From Tsukamurella sp. 8F (GTDB lineage: Bacteria; Actinomycetota; Actinomycetes; Mycobacteriales; Mycobacteriaceae): a stretch of DNA of 43,107 nt. The position numbers were made by a program, and so were the translations under genes. Under the pieces are notes generated by a model that was not told the origin of the DNA, made no database searches, and saw only the letters and a list, made by a program, of their open reading frames with translations. The stretch's first letter is position 1, and each line of letters begins with the position of its first letter. Positions 1-7,897 of this stretch are shown piece by piece. The stretch lies in assembly GCF_029167375.1 (NCBI RefSeq), contig NZ_JARFTP010000035.1, positions 1 through 43,107 of the forward strand, read 5' to 3'.

Positions 1-414
1 CTTGCCCCGCGCGCCGATGAGGTCGTCGGCGTGGGCTTGTTGCGCGGCGGTGGGTGCCCAGCGCGGCGGGAATTCGGGGGTGTTGGTGAGGCCGGTCAGG
101 ACGACGTCGCGGACGGTGAGCGGTACGTCGAGGCGGTGGCGGGGGTTGACGTGGCCGATGTGGGTGCGCAGTTCGCGCATGTCGACGCGGCCGAGGCGTT
201 TGCCGAGGACGTCGACGGTGCCGCGGGTGGGGTGTCCCGCCGCGCCGCACAGCGTGAGCAAGGTGCTCTTCCCGGCGCCGTTGGCGCCCAGTAGGACCCA
301 GTGTTCGCCGCGGCGGACCGTCAGGTCCACACCTGCGAGGAGTGCGCGGCCGGCGCGCACCAGGTCGACGCCCCGCAGTTCCAACACCGAATGTTCCGAA
401 CCCGAATCACACAC
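1..414 (-). CDS. ABC transporter ATP-binding protein, 5' part only
   Basis: This is the N-terminal 138 codons of an ABC ATPase whose C-terminal half lies beyond the window edge. The reverse strand reads an opening ABC beta strand (VLELRGVDL) and then a perfect Walker A, GANGAGKST, near residue 48. Around residue 80 the Q-loop position reads IGHVNPRH, so the usual glutamine appears as asparagine. Signature and Walker B motifs are outside. I chose the GTG at 414; an in-frame ATG at 450 would overlap the divergent methyltransferase start by two bases. No permease is visible, so the substrate is unknown. It hydrolyses ATP at the cytoplasmic face of a transporter, by family knowledge. Confidence 0.85.
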   Translation of the reverse strand, partial: MCDSGSEHSVLELRGVDLVRAGRALLAGVDLTVRRGEHWVLLGANGAGKSTLLTLCGAAGHPTRGTVDVLGKRLGRVDMRELRTHIGHVNPRHRLDVPLTVRDVVLTGLTNTPEFPPRWAPTAAQQAHADDLIGARGK

Positions 415-448
415 GGCGCCGAGCGTATCCCCGTGCCAGACTGAGCCC

Positions 449-1240
449 ATGACGAGGTGGGATCCCGCGCAGTACCTGGAGTTCGGCAACGAGCGGACCC
501 GGCCGTTCATCGACCTGCTGGCGCGGGTCCCGGTGGACGCGCAGACCGTCGCGGATCTGGGGTGCGGCCCCGGCAACGACGTGCCTCCGCTGCGGCGGCG
601 CTGGCCGGATGCGCGCATCGTCGGGGTCGACTCGAGCCCCGAGATGATCGAGCGCGCCCGCGCTGTGGAACCGGGGGTCGAGTTCGAGATCGGCGACGTC
701 GCCACGTGGGATGGGAGCGCGGACGTGGTCGTCACCAACGCCACGCTGCAGTGGGTTCCGGGCCATCGCGCGCTTCTTCCGCGTCTTGCCGATTCGGCGT
801 CGAAGGCCTTCGCGTTCCAGGTGCCGGGCAACCACATCTCGCCTTCACACGTCCTCATGCGCGAGATCGGTGCCGAGTTCGGGGTTCGCGACGTCCGCCC
901 GCTCGAGGTCGCGACCGCTGGCGAATACCTGGCCGACCTCGCCCGCCCCGGCTGGGACGTCGACGCGTGGGAGACCACGTACTGCCACGTCCTGCGTGGT
1001 GAGGACCCTGTCTTCGAGTGGGTGTCGGGCACCGGCGCCCGCCCCTATCTGCAGGCGCTCTCGGACGCCGATCGGCCGGATTTCGTCGCGAGATACAAAG
1101 CCGCGCTTCGTGATGCCTACCCGAAGACGGAGATCGGCGGTGCGCCAGCGACGGTCCTGCCCTTCCGTCGCGTCTTCGCCGTGGCCACCCGGCACGGAGT
1201 GGCCCGTTTGTCGGCCGGAGCGGGTGGGCACCCTCAATAG
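449..1240 (+). CDS. tam: trans-aconitate 2-methyltransferase
   Basis: A 263-residue class I SAM-dependent methyltransferase. Motif I, VADLGCGPGND, followed by the acidic VGVDSS strand, binds S-adenosylmethionine. The opening WDPAQYLEFGNERTRP and the segment VTNATLQWVPGH are typical of Tam, which methylates trans-aconitate, a spontaneous isomer and inhibitor in the TCA cycle. Size matches the family (about 255-265). A CAGACT hexamer ends 6 nt before the ATG, so a leaderless transcript is possible, although its first base is not the preferred T. It is divergent from the ABC gene and its stop overlaps the convergent LysR gene by 7 bp. Substrate is assigned from family resemblance only. Confidence 0.85.
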   Translation: MTRWDPAQYLEFGNERTRPFIDLLARVPVDAQTVADLGCGPGNDVPPLRRRWPDARIVGVDSSPEMIERARAVEPGVEFEIGDVATWDGSADVVVTNATLQWVPGHRALLPRLADSASKAFAFQVPGNHISPSHVLMREIGAEFGVRDVRPLEVATAGEYLADLARPGWDVDAWETTYCHVLRGEDPVFEWVSGTGARPYLQALSDADRPDFVARYKAALRDAYPKTEIGGAPATVLPFRRVFAVATRHGVARLSAGAGGHPQ

Positions 1241-2151
1241 GGCGTTGCCCTGCCGCTGCCACCGAGATCCGGACCGTGTTCCTCGAGGGCATAGTCGCGG
1301 AAGGCGCGCACCGCACGGGGGAGAGGAACCTCCGGTCGCCAGATGATCCCGACGTCTCGCGTCGGCGCGGGCCCAGACAGGGGCACCAGGCGCAGACCAG
1401 CGGGCAGCAGGGGGTCGTCCTCCATCGGCATGAGGGCCACGCCCAAGCCCGCCGCGACCAGCCCTGCGATCGTGAACAGCTCCGAGCTCTCGAACGTGAT
1501 GCGCGGACGGAACCCCGCTGCGGCGCAACGCTCCTCCAGGATTCGTCGCATCCCGAACTCGGGGTGCATCGTCACGAACTCGCAGTCCGCAGCGTCGGCG
1601 AGGTGCACGGTCGAGCGACCGGCAAGGGCGTGGTCGGCGGGTACGGCGAGCGCGAGGCGCTGCTCCGAGAGCCGTCGCCACGCGACGGCCCCCGTCGCAG
1701 GCCGGGGGGACACGACGGCGAGGTCGGCCTCGTCCGCGAGCACCCGCTCCGTCACCGTCCCCGCCGCGAACTGTGAGAGCTGGAACCGCACCCGAGGCTC
1801 GACCTTCCGGAATCCCGAGACGAGCCTCGGCACCAGGGATACGCCGAACGAGTGCAGGAAGCTCAGTCGCACCGTCCCCTGCGACGGGCTCGCCAGATCC
1901 GCGATCTCGGCTCGTGCCTGGTCCAGCTCCGCCCGGGCCCGCCGCGCGTGGTCCAGGTACACCTCACCGTGCGCGTTGAGTACCAGCCGCCCGTGCTCGC
2001 GGTCGAACAGCGGGACTCCGAGCTCGGTCTCGAGCCGCGCCAGCATCCGCGACAGTGTCGGTTGCGCCACCCCTAGCTCCGCGGCTGCGTCGGTGACGTG
2101 CGCGTACTCGGCCAGTGTGATGAAGCGCACGAGCTCGTCGTGGGTGCTCAC
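1234..2151 (-). CDS. LysR-family transcriptional regulator
   Basis: A 305-residue LysR-type regulator. The N-terminal winged HTH spans about residues 5-62 and contains AAAELGVAQPTLSRMLARLE, the family recognition helix. A linker helix follows, then a periplasmic-binding-fold effector domain (about 90-295) ending in a glycine-rich GLVAAGLGVALMP stretch. The GTG at 2151 is preceded by AGGTGG at good spacing; longer in-frame readings upstream run through the divergent promoter and are unlikely. It faces an MFS exporter and an oxidoreductase across an 88-bp gap with a T-N11-A palindrome, the usual LysR arrangement, so it probably controls that pair and itself. The inducer is unknown. Confidence 0.9.
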   Translation of the reverse strand: MSTHDELVRFITLAEYAHVTDAAAELGVAQPTLSRMLARLETELGVPLFDREHGRLVLNAHGEVYLDHARRARAELDQARAEIADLASPSQGTVRLSFLHSFGVSLVPRLVSGFRKVEPRVRFQLSQFAAGTVTERVLADEADLAVVSPRPATGAVAWRRLSEQRLALAVPADHALAGRSTVHLADAADCEFVTMHPEFGMRRILEERCAAAGFRPRITFESSELFTIAGLVAAGLGVALMPMEDDPLLPAGLRLVPLSGPAPTRDVGIIWRPEVPLPRAVRAFRDYALEEHGPDLGGSGRATPY

Positions 2152-2197
2152 GCTCCACCTGCATTCATGCGCCGATGCTATCGAAAGGCCGAAAACA

Positions 2198-2212
2198 ATG
2201 CATTTCCCGCAT
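2198..2212. promoter_or_regulatory. Candidate LysR operator (T-N11-A)
   Basis: ATGC-N7-GCAT is a perfect 15-bp dyad containing a T-N11-A core, the classical LysR contact pattern, and lies between the divergent LysR and MFS starts. An ATG inside it is in frame with the transporter but has no ribosome site, which favours the later ATG at 2240. Confidence 0.45.
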
Positions 2213-2239
2213 GGCTGGCGAGGGTGCACCGTCGTCCCT

Positions 2240-3451
2240 ATGACCGCCGTCGAATCCACGAGCCATATCCGCGCGGGAACGCGCGAGTACCGGCGGATCA
2301 CGCTCGCGCTGTTCGTCGCGGGCCTCACGACCTTCGGGTCCATGTACTCGACGCAGGCGGTCTTGCCGGCCCTCACGGACACGTTCGGCGTCGCTCCCGC
2401 GGTATCGGCCCTCGCGATCTCCGCCACCACCGGCGTGCTGGCGTTGGCGATCATCCCGGTGAGTGGGCTATCAGAGAGGTACGGACGTACCAGAGTGATG
2501 ACCGCGTCCGCCGTGCTGGCCGTCGCGCTCGGCCTGCTGGTGCCACTCGCGCCGACGATGCCCGTCCTCCTCGCGCTGCGAGCGTTGCAGGGCATCGCGC
2601 TCGCCGGGGTGCCCGCCGTCGCGATGGCGTACCTGGCGGAGGAGGTCGACGGGCGCGATCTCGGCGCCGCGATGGGACGTTACGTCGCGGGCACGACGGT
2701 GGGCGGCCTGCTCGGCCGCGTCGTCACGGCGTGCGGACTCGACCTCGTGGACTGGCGTTGGGCGATGGAGGTGTTCGCGGGCCTGGCCGCACTGCTGACG
2801 CTCGTGCTGATTCGAAACCTTCCCACCTCCAAGCATTTCCATCCGCGCCCGACATCGCTGACGCGAACGCTCCGTGGCGTCGTCGGGCATCTGCGTACCC
2901 CTGCCCTCGCCACCTTGTTCGCCCTGGCGTTCCTGCTTATGGGCGGGTTCGTCTCGGTCTACAACTTCCTCGGATTCCGCTTGCTGGCCGCGCCCTTCTC
3001 GCTGCCCGAGGGCGTGGTCGGGCTGGTCTTCCTCATCTATCTGGCCGGGACGTGGTCATCGGCGGCGGCGGGACGTCTCGCCGACCGAGTCGGGCGCCGG
3101 ACGGTGCTGCTGGCCGGCATCGCGACCATGGGCGCCGGCCTGCTGCTCACGGTCCCCGTGTGGCTCCCGACGGTGTTGCTCGGCGTCGCCGTGCTGACCG
3201 CCGGCTTCTTCGCTGCGCACAGCGTCGCCAGCGGATGGGTGTCCGCGATCGCCACCGAGCACCGCGCCGAGGCGTCCTCGGCCTACCTCTTCTGCTACTA
3301 CGTCGGCTCGTCGGTGCTGGGCGCGGCCGCCGGACTCCCGTTCGGAGCGGCCGGGTGGGGCGGGATAGTGGGCTCGGTCGGGGTGGCGGTGCTCGCCGCC
3401 CTGCTGCTCGCCGGGCTGGTTCTGCGCCGCGGCCGTAGGGTGGATTCGTGA
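2240..3451 (+). CDS. MFS transporter (YnfM-like exporter)
   Basis: A 403-residue major facilitator with about twelve hydrophobic segments in the usual 6+6 pattern. The loop between helices 2 and 3 reads GLSERYGRTRVM, the MFS motif A, and the second half repeats it as GRLADRVGRRTVLL. The early STQAVLPAL segment fits inner-membrane proton-driven exporters of the YnfM/CynX type. Start chosen at 2240 because the upstream in-frame ATG falls inside the putative operator. Its stop overlaps the next gene's GTG by 4 bp, so the two are co-transcribed and probably translationally coupled. The divergent LysR gene is the likely regulator; the exported compound is unknown. Confidence 0.85.
   Translation: MTAVESTSHIRAGTREYRRITLALFVAGLTTFGSMYSTQAVLPALTDTFGVAPAVSALAISATTGVLALAIIPVSGLSERYGRTRVMTASAVLAVALGLLVPLAPTMPVLLALRALQGIALAGVPAVAMAYLAEEVDGRDLGAAMGRYVAGTTVGGLLGRVVTACGLDLVDWRWAMEVFAGLAALLTLVLIRNLPTSKHFHPRPTSLTRTLRGVVGHLRTPALATLFALAFLLMGGFVSVYNFLGFRLLAAPFSLPEGVVGLVFLIYLAGTWSSAAAGRLADRVGRRTVLLAGIATMGAGLLLTVPVWLPTVLLGVAVLTAGFFAAHSVASGWVSAIATEHRAEASSAYLFCYYVGSSVLGAAAGLPFGAAGWGGIVGSVGVAVLAALLLAGLVLRRGRRVDS
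3436..3441 (+). promoter_or_regulatory. Possible internal leaderless -10 (TAGGGT)
   Basis: TAGGGT lies 6 nt before the GTG of the F420-type oxidoreductase, inside the last codons of the transporter gene. This spacing would start transcription at the GTG, giving that gene its own leaderless promoter besides the MFS read-through. No clear -35 is seen. Confidence 0.35.
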
Positions 3452-4236
3452 CCGACAACATCCGCATCGGAGTCCAGTTCGTCCCCCAACACCACGCCAG
3501 CTACCAGGCGATCCGCGACAACGTCGTGCGCCTGGAGGACGCCGGCGTCGACATCGTCTACAACTGGGATCACTTCTATCCACTCAGCGGTGACCCGGAC
3601 GGCACCCACTACGAGTGCTGGACCATGCTCGGCGCGTGGGCCGAGCAGACCTCGCGCGTCGAGATCGGCGCGCTGGTCACCTGCAACAGCTACCGCAACC
3701 CGGACCTGCTCGCCGACATGGCGCGCACCGTCGACCACATCTCGGACGGGCGCCTGATCCTGGGTATCGGGTCGGGCTGGTTCGAGCGCGATTACATCGA
3801 GTACGGCTACGAATTCGGCACCGCGGGCAGTCGTCTCGACGACCTGGGTGACGCCCTGCCGCGCATCACCTCGCGCTGGGGCAAGCTGAATCCCGCTCCA
3901 CTGCGCGACATCCCGATCCTCATCGGAGGGGGAGGGGAGAAGAAGACGCTGCGTTACGTGGCGCAGTATGCGAGTGCCTGGCACTACTTCGTCGACGTCG
4001 CGAGCTACCGGCACAAGTCCGAGGTTCTGGCGCGGCACTGCGCGGACATCGGACGCGACCCGAAGGAGATCGAGCACTCCGCAGGCCTTCGCGGGGACGA
4101 CGCCGACGAGGTGCTGGCCCTCGCGGATCAGCTGCTCGCCGAGGGTGTCCGGCAGTTCACCGTGAACCTCGCGGCCCCCGACTACGACTACACCGTCATC
4201 GACGCACTGGTGCGCTGGCGCGACGGGCAGGCGTGA
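3448..4236 (+). CDS. LLM class F420-dependent oxidoreductase
   Basis: A 262-residue luciferase-like monooxygenase-fold (TIM barrel) protein. The features seen are the early GVQFVPQH strand, [15 protein letters not shown], the [22 protein letters not shown] segment in two adjoining blocks, and [18 protein letters not shown], which is the most diagnostic part of the actinobacterial F420-dependent subgroup. Such enzymes use reduced deazaflavin F420 or FMN in the cytoplasm to reduce or oxygenate small molecules; the substrate cannot be read from sequence. The GTG start overlaps the transporter stop by 4 bp. Paired with the exporter, it may modify the exported compound. Confidence 0.85.
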   Translation: MTDNIRIGVQFVPQHHASYQAIRDNVVRLEDAGVDIVYNWDHFYPLSGDPDGTHYECWTMLGAWAEQTSRVEIGALVTCNSYRNPDLLADMARTVDHISDGRLILGIGSGWFERDYIEYGYEFGTAGSRLDDLGDALPRITSRWGKLNPAPLRDIPILIGGGGEKKTLRYVAQYASAWHYFVDVASYRHKSEVLARHCADIGRDPKEIEHSAGLRGDDADEVLALADQLLAEGVRQFTVNLAAPDYDYTVIDALVRWRDGQA

Positions 4237-4237
4237 C

Positions 4238-4243
4238 TAAGCT
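4238..4243 (+). promoter_or_regulatory. Leaderless -10 of gpmA (TAAGCT)
   Basis: TAAGCT ends 7 nt before the ATG at 4251, placing the transcription start on or next to the start codon. There is no Shine-Dalgarno sequence here, which fits a leaderless mRNA and supports the 4251 start over an in-frame GTG at 4233. Confidence 0.45.
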
Positions 4244-4250
4244 GCTACGC

Positions 4251-4997
4251 ATGAGCTACGGGACCCTGATCCTGCTCCGCCACGGCGAGAGCGAGTGGAA
4301 CGCCTCCAACCAGTTCACCGGGTGGGTCGACGTGCCACTCACCGACAAGGGACGCGCGGAGGCGCAGCGCGGCGGTCAGCTGTTGAAGGATGCGGGCCTG
4401 CTGCCGGACGTCCTGTTCACGTCGCTGCTGCGTCGAGCCATCACCACCGCGAACATCGCACTGGACGAGGCCGACCGTCTGTGGATCCCGGTGATCCGGG
4501 ACTGGCGGCTCAACGAGCGCCATTACGGCAAGCTGCAGGGCCTCGACAAGGCCGAGATCAAGGAGCAGTACGGCGACGAGCAGTTCATGCTCTGGCGCCG
4601 CAGCTACGACACCCCGCCCCCCGCGATCGACGCCGACAACCGGTACAGCCAGACGAACGACCCGCGGTATGCCAAGCTGCCGCAGGTGCCGGTCACGGAG
4701 TGCCTGCTCGACGTCGTCAAGCGATTCGTCCCGTACTACCAGGCGATCATCGAGCCGGTCGTGGCGCAGGGCAGTACGGTGCTCGTCGCCGCGCACGGGA
4801 ACTCGCTGCGCGCGCTCGTGAAGCACCTGGACGACATCTCCGACGAGGACATCGCCGGCCTCAACATCCCCACCGGCATCCCGCTGGTGTACCGCTTCGA
4901 TCAGGACGGCTCCGTCGCGAATCCGGGTGGGGAGTACCTCGATCCCGAGGCCGCGGCCGCCGGGGCGGCGGCCGTCGCGAACCAGGGAGCCAAGTAG
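4251..4997 (+). CDS. gpmA: 2,3-bisphosphoglycerate-dependent phosphoglycerate mutase
   Basis: A 248-residue glycolytic enzyme that interconverts 3- and 2-phosphoglycerate through a phosphohistidine. The active-site signature [10 protein letters not shown] places the catalytic His at residue 11; the acid/base Glu is in LNERHYG (about 89) and the second His in AHGNSLRAL (182). The segment [10 protein letters not shown] is diagnostic of dPGM. It corresponds to Rv0489 (gpm1), which also precedes senX3-regX3. Start 4251 matches the conserved beginning of the family and a leaderless -10. A strong hairpin follows the stop. Confidence 0.96.
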   Translation: MSYGTLILLRHGESEWNASNQFTGWVDVPLTDKGRAEAQRGGQLLKDAGLLPDVLFTSLLRRAITTANIALDEADRLWIPVIRDWRLNERHYGKLQGLDKAEIKEQYGDEQFMLWRRSYDTPPPAIDADNRYSQTNDPRYAKLPQVPVTECLLDVVKRFVPYYQAIIEPVVAQGSTVLVAAHGNSLRALVKHLDDISDEDIAGLNIPTGIPLVYRFDQDGSVANPGGEYLDPEAAAAGAAAVANQGAK

Positions 4998-5012
4998 CGC
5001 AGCTCCCCGACG

Positions 5013-5047
5013 CGGCCGCCCCTACCGATCCGGAAGCGGGGCGGCCG
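5013..5047 (+). terminator. Hairpin terminator after gpmA
   Basis: CGGCCGCCCC and GGGGCGGCCG form a perfect 10-bp stem around a 15-nt loop, beginning 15 nt after the gpmA stop. There is only a short T-containing tail (TTCTCGGTT), as is usual in high-GC actinobacteria. Confidence 0.7.
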
Positions 5048-5107
5048 TTCTCGGTTATCAGCTTCGTCATAGGTTTCTGACGGCGGTCGCATGGTGTCCC
5101 CGACTAA

Positions 5108-5129
5108 CGTTGTGGCAGGCGCCACAACG
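5108..5129. promoter_or_regulatory. Perfect 9-bp-arm palindrome upstream of GNAT gene
   Basis: CGTTGTGGC and GCCACAACG are separated by AGGC, about 30 bp before the GNAT start. The short spacer and position favour a dimeric repressor operator, or a short hairpin in the leader; the regulator is not identified. Confidence 0.45.
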
Positions 5130-5159
5130 GCGGCGTATGACAAGCGGAGGTGGACGAAG

Positions 5160-5444
5160 ATGGCGGACGTGCGGGTATCCCATTCTCCCTCGGAGGAGCG
5201 CTACGTGCTCACCGTCGACGGCGATCAGGCCGGTTACATCGACTACCTCGACGAGATCGACGTGCGGGTGCTCACAGCGACGGTGGTTCAGGCTCCGTAC
5301 GCCGGCAACGGCTACGCGGCACAGCTCGCGAAATACGCGCTCGACGACATCCGCTCGGAGGGCAAGCACGCTCGTACCGTCTGTACCTACGTCGCGGACT
5401 ACGTGGCCAAGCATCCCGAGTACGCCGATATGACGTCCGTGTAG
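5160..5444 (+). CDS. Small GNAT-family N-acetyltransferase (YidJ/YjdJ-like)
   Basis: A 94-residue protein of the minimal one-domain GNAT type. It shows the beta-hairpin YVLTVDGDQAGYIDYLDE, then APYAGNGYAAQLAKYALDD, the altered acetyl-CoA pyrophosphate loop and following helix, and the closing VCTYVADYVAKHPEY typical of this short subfamily. By family knowledge it binds acetyl-CoA; the acceptor is unknown. An AGCGGAGG ribosome site lies about 10 nt before the ATG, which fixes the start. It stands alone between two terminator-like hairpins, downstream of a strong palindrome, suggesting separate regulation. Confidence 0.8.
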   Translation: MADVRVSHSPSEERYVLTVDGDQAGYIDYLDEIDVRVLTATVVQAPYAGNGYAAQLAKYALDDIRSEGKHARTVCTYVADYVAKHPEYADMTSV

Positions 5445-5458
5445 TCGCGTCCCTACCC

Positions 5459-5477
5459 GGTCCCACGCGGCGGGACC
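5459..5477 (+). terminator. Short hairpin after GNAT gene
   Basis: GGTCCC and GGGACC pair around a 7-nt loop, 15 nt after the stop and before the senX3 promoter. The stem is only six pairs, so the call is moderate. Confidence 0.45.
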
Positions 5478-5506
5478 CTCGGATAGCCATGTCTCCCGTC
5501 CCTAAG

Positions 5507-5512
5507 TAGACT
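5507..5512 (+). promoter_or_regulatory. Probable -10 of senX3 (TAGACT)
   Basis: TAGACT ends 8 nt before the GTG of senX3. No ribosome site is present in between, so a leaderless or near-leaderless transcript is likely. Confidence 0.45.
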
Positions 5513-5520
5513 CCCGGCAC

Positions 5521-6726
5521 GTGACCATCGCCTTCTGCGTGGCCGCGGCAGCCATGGGCCTCGTGGTCGGGTGGCTGATCCGACTCATGGTCGAGCGCCG
5601 CCCGCGCCCGCCGGAGCTCGACGCCGACCGCATGACCGTCGCCGAGCTCCTCGAGGCGGTCGTGCAGTCCGCGCCCGGCGGCGTCATGGTGGTCGATCGC
5701 TTCCGCGACGTCCTGGTCTTCAATCGGCTCGCGGAGGAGTACTCGCTGGTGCGCGACCAGCTCGTCGACGAGCGCGTGTGGCAGGCGTCGAAGCGCACAC
5801 TCGACACCGGCCGTCCCGCGACGGCGGACTTCGTGTCCCGGCGCGCGTCCGATCGCTCGGAGGTCGCGGTGCGCTGCAGCGTCCAGCTGATCTCGGGCCC
5901 CGCCCTGCCCGGGGGCCCGGTCGAGCGGTACGCCGTGGTCTATGCCGACGACGACACCGACACCCAACGCCTCGAGGCCACCCGCCGCGACTTCGTCGCC
6001 AACGTCTCGCATGAGCTCAAGACGCCCGTCGGCGCGATCGGCCTGCTGTCCGAGGCCCTGTTGGAATCGGTCGACGACCCGGAAGCGGTGGCGCACTTCG
6101 GCACGCGCGTCCTCACCGAATCCACGCGCATGGGGAACATGGTCAACGAGCTGATCGCGCTCTCGCGGCTGCAGGGCGCCGAGCGGCTTCCCGACCTGGG
6201 CGTGGTCGATATCGACGACGTCGTGGGGGAGGCCGTGGCGCGGGCCCAGACGACGGCCGAGGCGAACCGCATCACCCTGCTCGTCGACGAGCCGTCGGGT
6301 CTCGAAGTCCGCGGCGACGACACGCTGCTGCTCACGGCGCTGTCCAATCTCATCTCCAACGCGATCGCGTACTCGCCGCAGAACACCACCGTGTCGATCA
6401 GCCGCCGCGAGCGCACCGTCTCGGGCCGGTCGACCGTCGAGATCGCCGTCACCGACCGCGGCATCGGCATCGCGGCAGAGGACCAGGAGCGGGTGTTCGA
6501 GCGCTTCTTCCGCGTGGACAAGGCGCGCTCCCGGATGACCGGCGGAACGGGACTCGGGCTCGCGATCGTCAAGCATGTCGCGGCCAACCACGGGGGCAGC
6601 ATTAAGCTCTGGAGCAAGCCGGGCACGGGCTCGACGTTCACCATCGTCCTGCCCGCGGCCGCCGGCCCGACCGACCCGAACCCGACCGAGACCCACCCCA
6701 GCCACAACGAGGAAGTGCTCCGGTGA
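5521..6726 (+). CDS. senX3: Sensor histidine kinase SenX3
   Basis: A 401-residue membrane sensor kinase of the phosphate-responsive SenX3-RegX3 system. One N-terminal hydrophobic segment (residues about 3-22) is followed by a PAS-like region (about 38-145), the dimerisation/phosphoacceptor motif NVSHELKTPVGA with His164, and an ATPase domain with the N box (NLISNAIAYSP), G1 (DRGIGI), F box (FERFFRVDKARS) and G2 (GGTGLGLAIVKHVA). By knowledge of mycobacteria it phosphorylates RegX3 when phosphate is scarce. The GTG start has a TAGACT box 8 nt upstream. Its stop overlaps the regX3 GTG by 4 bp, so the pair is coupled. Confidence 0.96.
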   Translation: MTIAFCVAAAAMGLVVGWLIRLMVERRPRPPELDADRMTVAELLEAVVQSAPGGVMVVDRFRDVLVFNRLAEEYSLVRDQLVDERVWQASKRTLDTGRPATADFVSRRASDRSEVAVRCSVQLISGPALPGGPVERYAVVYADDDTDTQRLEATRRDFVANVSHELKTPVGAIGLLSEALLESVDDPEAVAHFGTRVLTESTRMGNMVNELIALSRLQGAERLPDLGVVDIDDVVGEAVARAQTTAEANRITLLVDEPSGLEVRGDDTLLLTALSNLISNAIAYSPQNTTVSISRRERTVSGRSTVEIAVTDRGIGIAAEDQERVFERFFRVDKARSRMTGGTGLGLAIVKHVAANHGGSIKLWSKPGTGSTFTIVLPAAAGPTDPNPTETHPSHNEEVLR

Positions 6727-7412
6727 CACACGTTCTGATCGTCGAAGACGAGGAGTCCCTCGCCGACCCGCTCGCGTTCCTGCTCCGCAAGGAGGGCTTC
6801 GAGACCACCGTCGTGGGCGACGGTGCCGAAGCCCTGCGTCACTTCGACTCGGCCGGCGCCGACATCGTCCTTCTCGACCTCATGCTCCCCGGCATGAGCG
6901 GGACCGACGTGTGCAAGCAGCTCCGCACCCGCTCGTCCGTGCCGGTCATCATGGTCACCGCGCGCGACACCGAGATCGACAAGGTGGTCGGCCTCGAGCT
7001 GGGAGCCGACGACTACGTCACGAAGCCGTACTCGGCGCGTGAGCTCATAGCCCGTATCCGGGCCGTGTTGCGGCGCGGCGCCGACAGTCAATCCGCAGAC
7101 GACTTCGACGACGGTGTGCTCGAGGGCGGGCCGGTGCGGATGGACGTCGAGCGCCACGTCGTCTCCGTCGGCGGCGAGCCGGTCACGCTGCCGCTCAAGG
7201 AGTTCGACCTGCTCGAGTACCTGCTGCGCAACAGCGGTCGCGTGCTCACCCGGGGGCAGCTCATCGACCGCGTGTGGGGAGCGGATTACGTGGGTGACAC
7301 CAAGACCCTCGACGTACACGTCAAGCGCCTGCGCTCGAAGATCGAGTCCGACCCGGCGAATCCGAAGCACCTGGTCACCGTCCGGGGCCTGGGCTACAAG
7401 CTCGAGCCGTGA
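6723..7412 (+). CDS. regX3: Response regulator RegX3 (OmpR/PhoB family)
   Basis: A 229-residue response regulator. The receiver domain (1-115) has the acidic pair VEDEES, the phosphoacceptor Asp52 in LLDLMLPG, and the conserved lysine in VTKPYSARELI. The C-terminal winged helix (about 130-228) carries LPLKEFDLLEYLLRN, RVLTRGQLIDRVWG and DTKTLDVHVKRLRSKIE. It activates phosphate-starvation genes in relatives. The GTG start overlaps the senX3 stop, and its own stop overlaps the following rhodanese GTG by 4 bp, so a sulfur-transfer gene shares this transcript, an arrangement worth noting. Confidence 0.96.
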   Translation: MTHVLIVEDEESLADPLAFLLRKEGFETTVVGDGAEALRHFDSAGADIVLLDLMLPGMSGTDVCKQLRTRSSVPVIMVTARDTEIDKVVGLELGADDYVTKPYSARELIARIRAVLRRGADSQSADDFDDGVLEGGPVRMDVERHVVSVGGEPVTLPLKEFDLLEYLLRNSGRVLTRGQLIDRVWGADYVGDTKTLDVHVKRLRSKIESDPANPKHLVTVRGLGYKLEP

Positions 7413-7774
7413 GTATCGACACCCGGCTCGCCGAGGCGCGCGCCGGTCTGCAGCGGATCGAGGCGGCCGACGTGCCGTCCGAGATCGCCGCCGGCGCGGT
7501 GCTCGTCGACATCCGGCCCGCTGCGCAGCGCGCCGCCGAGGGCGACGTGCCCGGCGCTCTGGTGATCGAGCGGAACGTGCTCGAATGGCGGCTCGATCCC
7601 GCGTCCGACGCCCGGATCCCCGAGGCGGGCTCCGCCGACACCCGCTGGTTGATCCTGTGCTCGGAGGGCTACGCGTCCTCGCTCGCCGCCGCGTCGCTGC
7701 AGGCCGTCGGGTTGGCACGGGCCACCGATGTGGTCGGCGGATTCCAGGCGATGCGCGCCGCGGGCGTGGCCTGA
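7409..7774 (+). CDS. Rhodanese-like domain protein
   Basis: A 121-residue single rhodanese domain. The LVDIRPAAQRAAEGDVPGA motif is the CH2-type entry, and the active-site cysteine is Cys84 in LILCSEGYASSLAA, the loop that carries persulfide in sulfurtransferases. It starts on a GTG overlapping regX3 by 4 bp and is followed 123 bp later by a cysteine dioxygenase. Rhodanese plus cysteine dioxygenase is a common actinobacterial pairing, so a role in handling sulfur from cysteine breakdown is likely. Donor and acceptor are unknown. Confidence 0.85.
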   Translation: MSIDTRLAEARAGLQRIEAADVPSEIAAGAVLVDIRPAAQRAAEGDVPGALVIERNVLEWRLDPASDARIPEAGSADTRWLILCSEGYASSLAAASLQAVGLARATDVVGGFQAMRAAGVA

Positions 7775-7897
7775 CGCCGGTAAGGATGCCGGCTCCAGCA
7801 GGCGCCGGTACGGCGTGCCCGGGCCTCGCATAGCGGGATCTGGACCACGCTGACCGCAAACCTTCCCCGCGCCGCCGTCCCGGCGCACCCTGGCGCC

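Noticed and set aside
2-448. N-terminal extension of the methyltransferase frame to position 2
   Set aside because: It is antisense to the ABC ATPase gene; the methylase family begins at the ATG at 449.
2152-2595. N-terminal extension of the LysR frame beyond 2151
   Set aside because: It would run through the divergent promoter and the MFS gene; a good ribosome site supports the GTG at 2151.
5272-7859. Long leftward frames across senX3, regX3 and the rhodanese gene
   Set aside because: Antisense to well-supported genes; composition is Arg/Ala/Asp-biased without domains.
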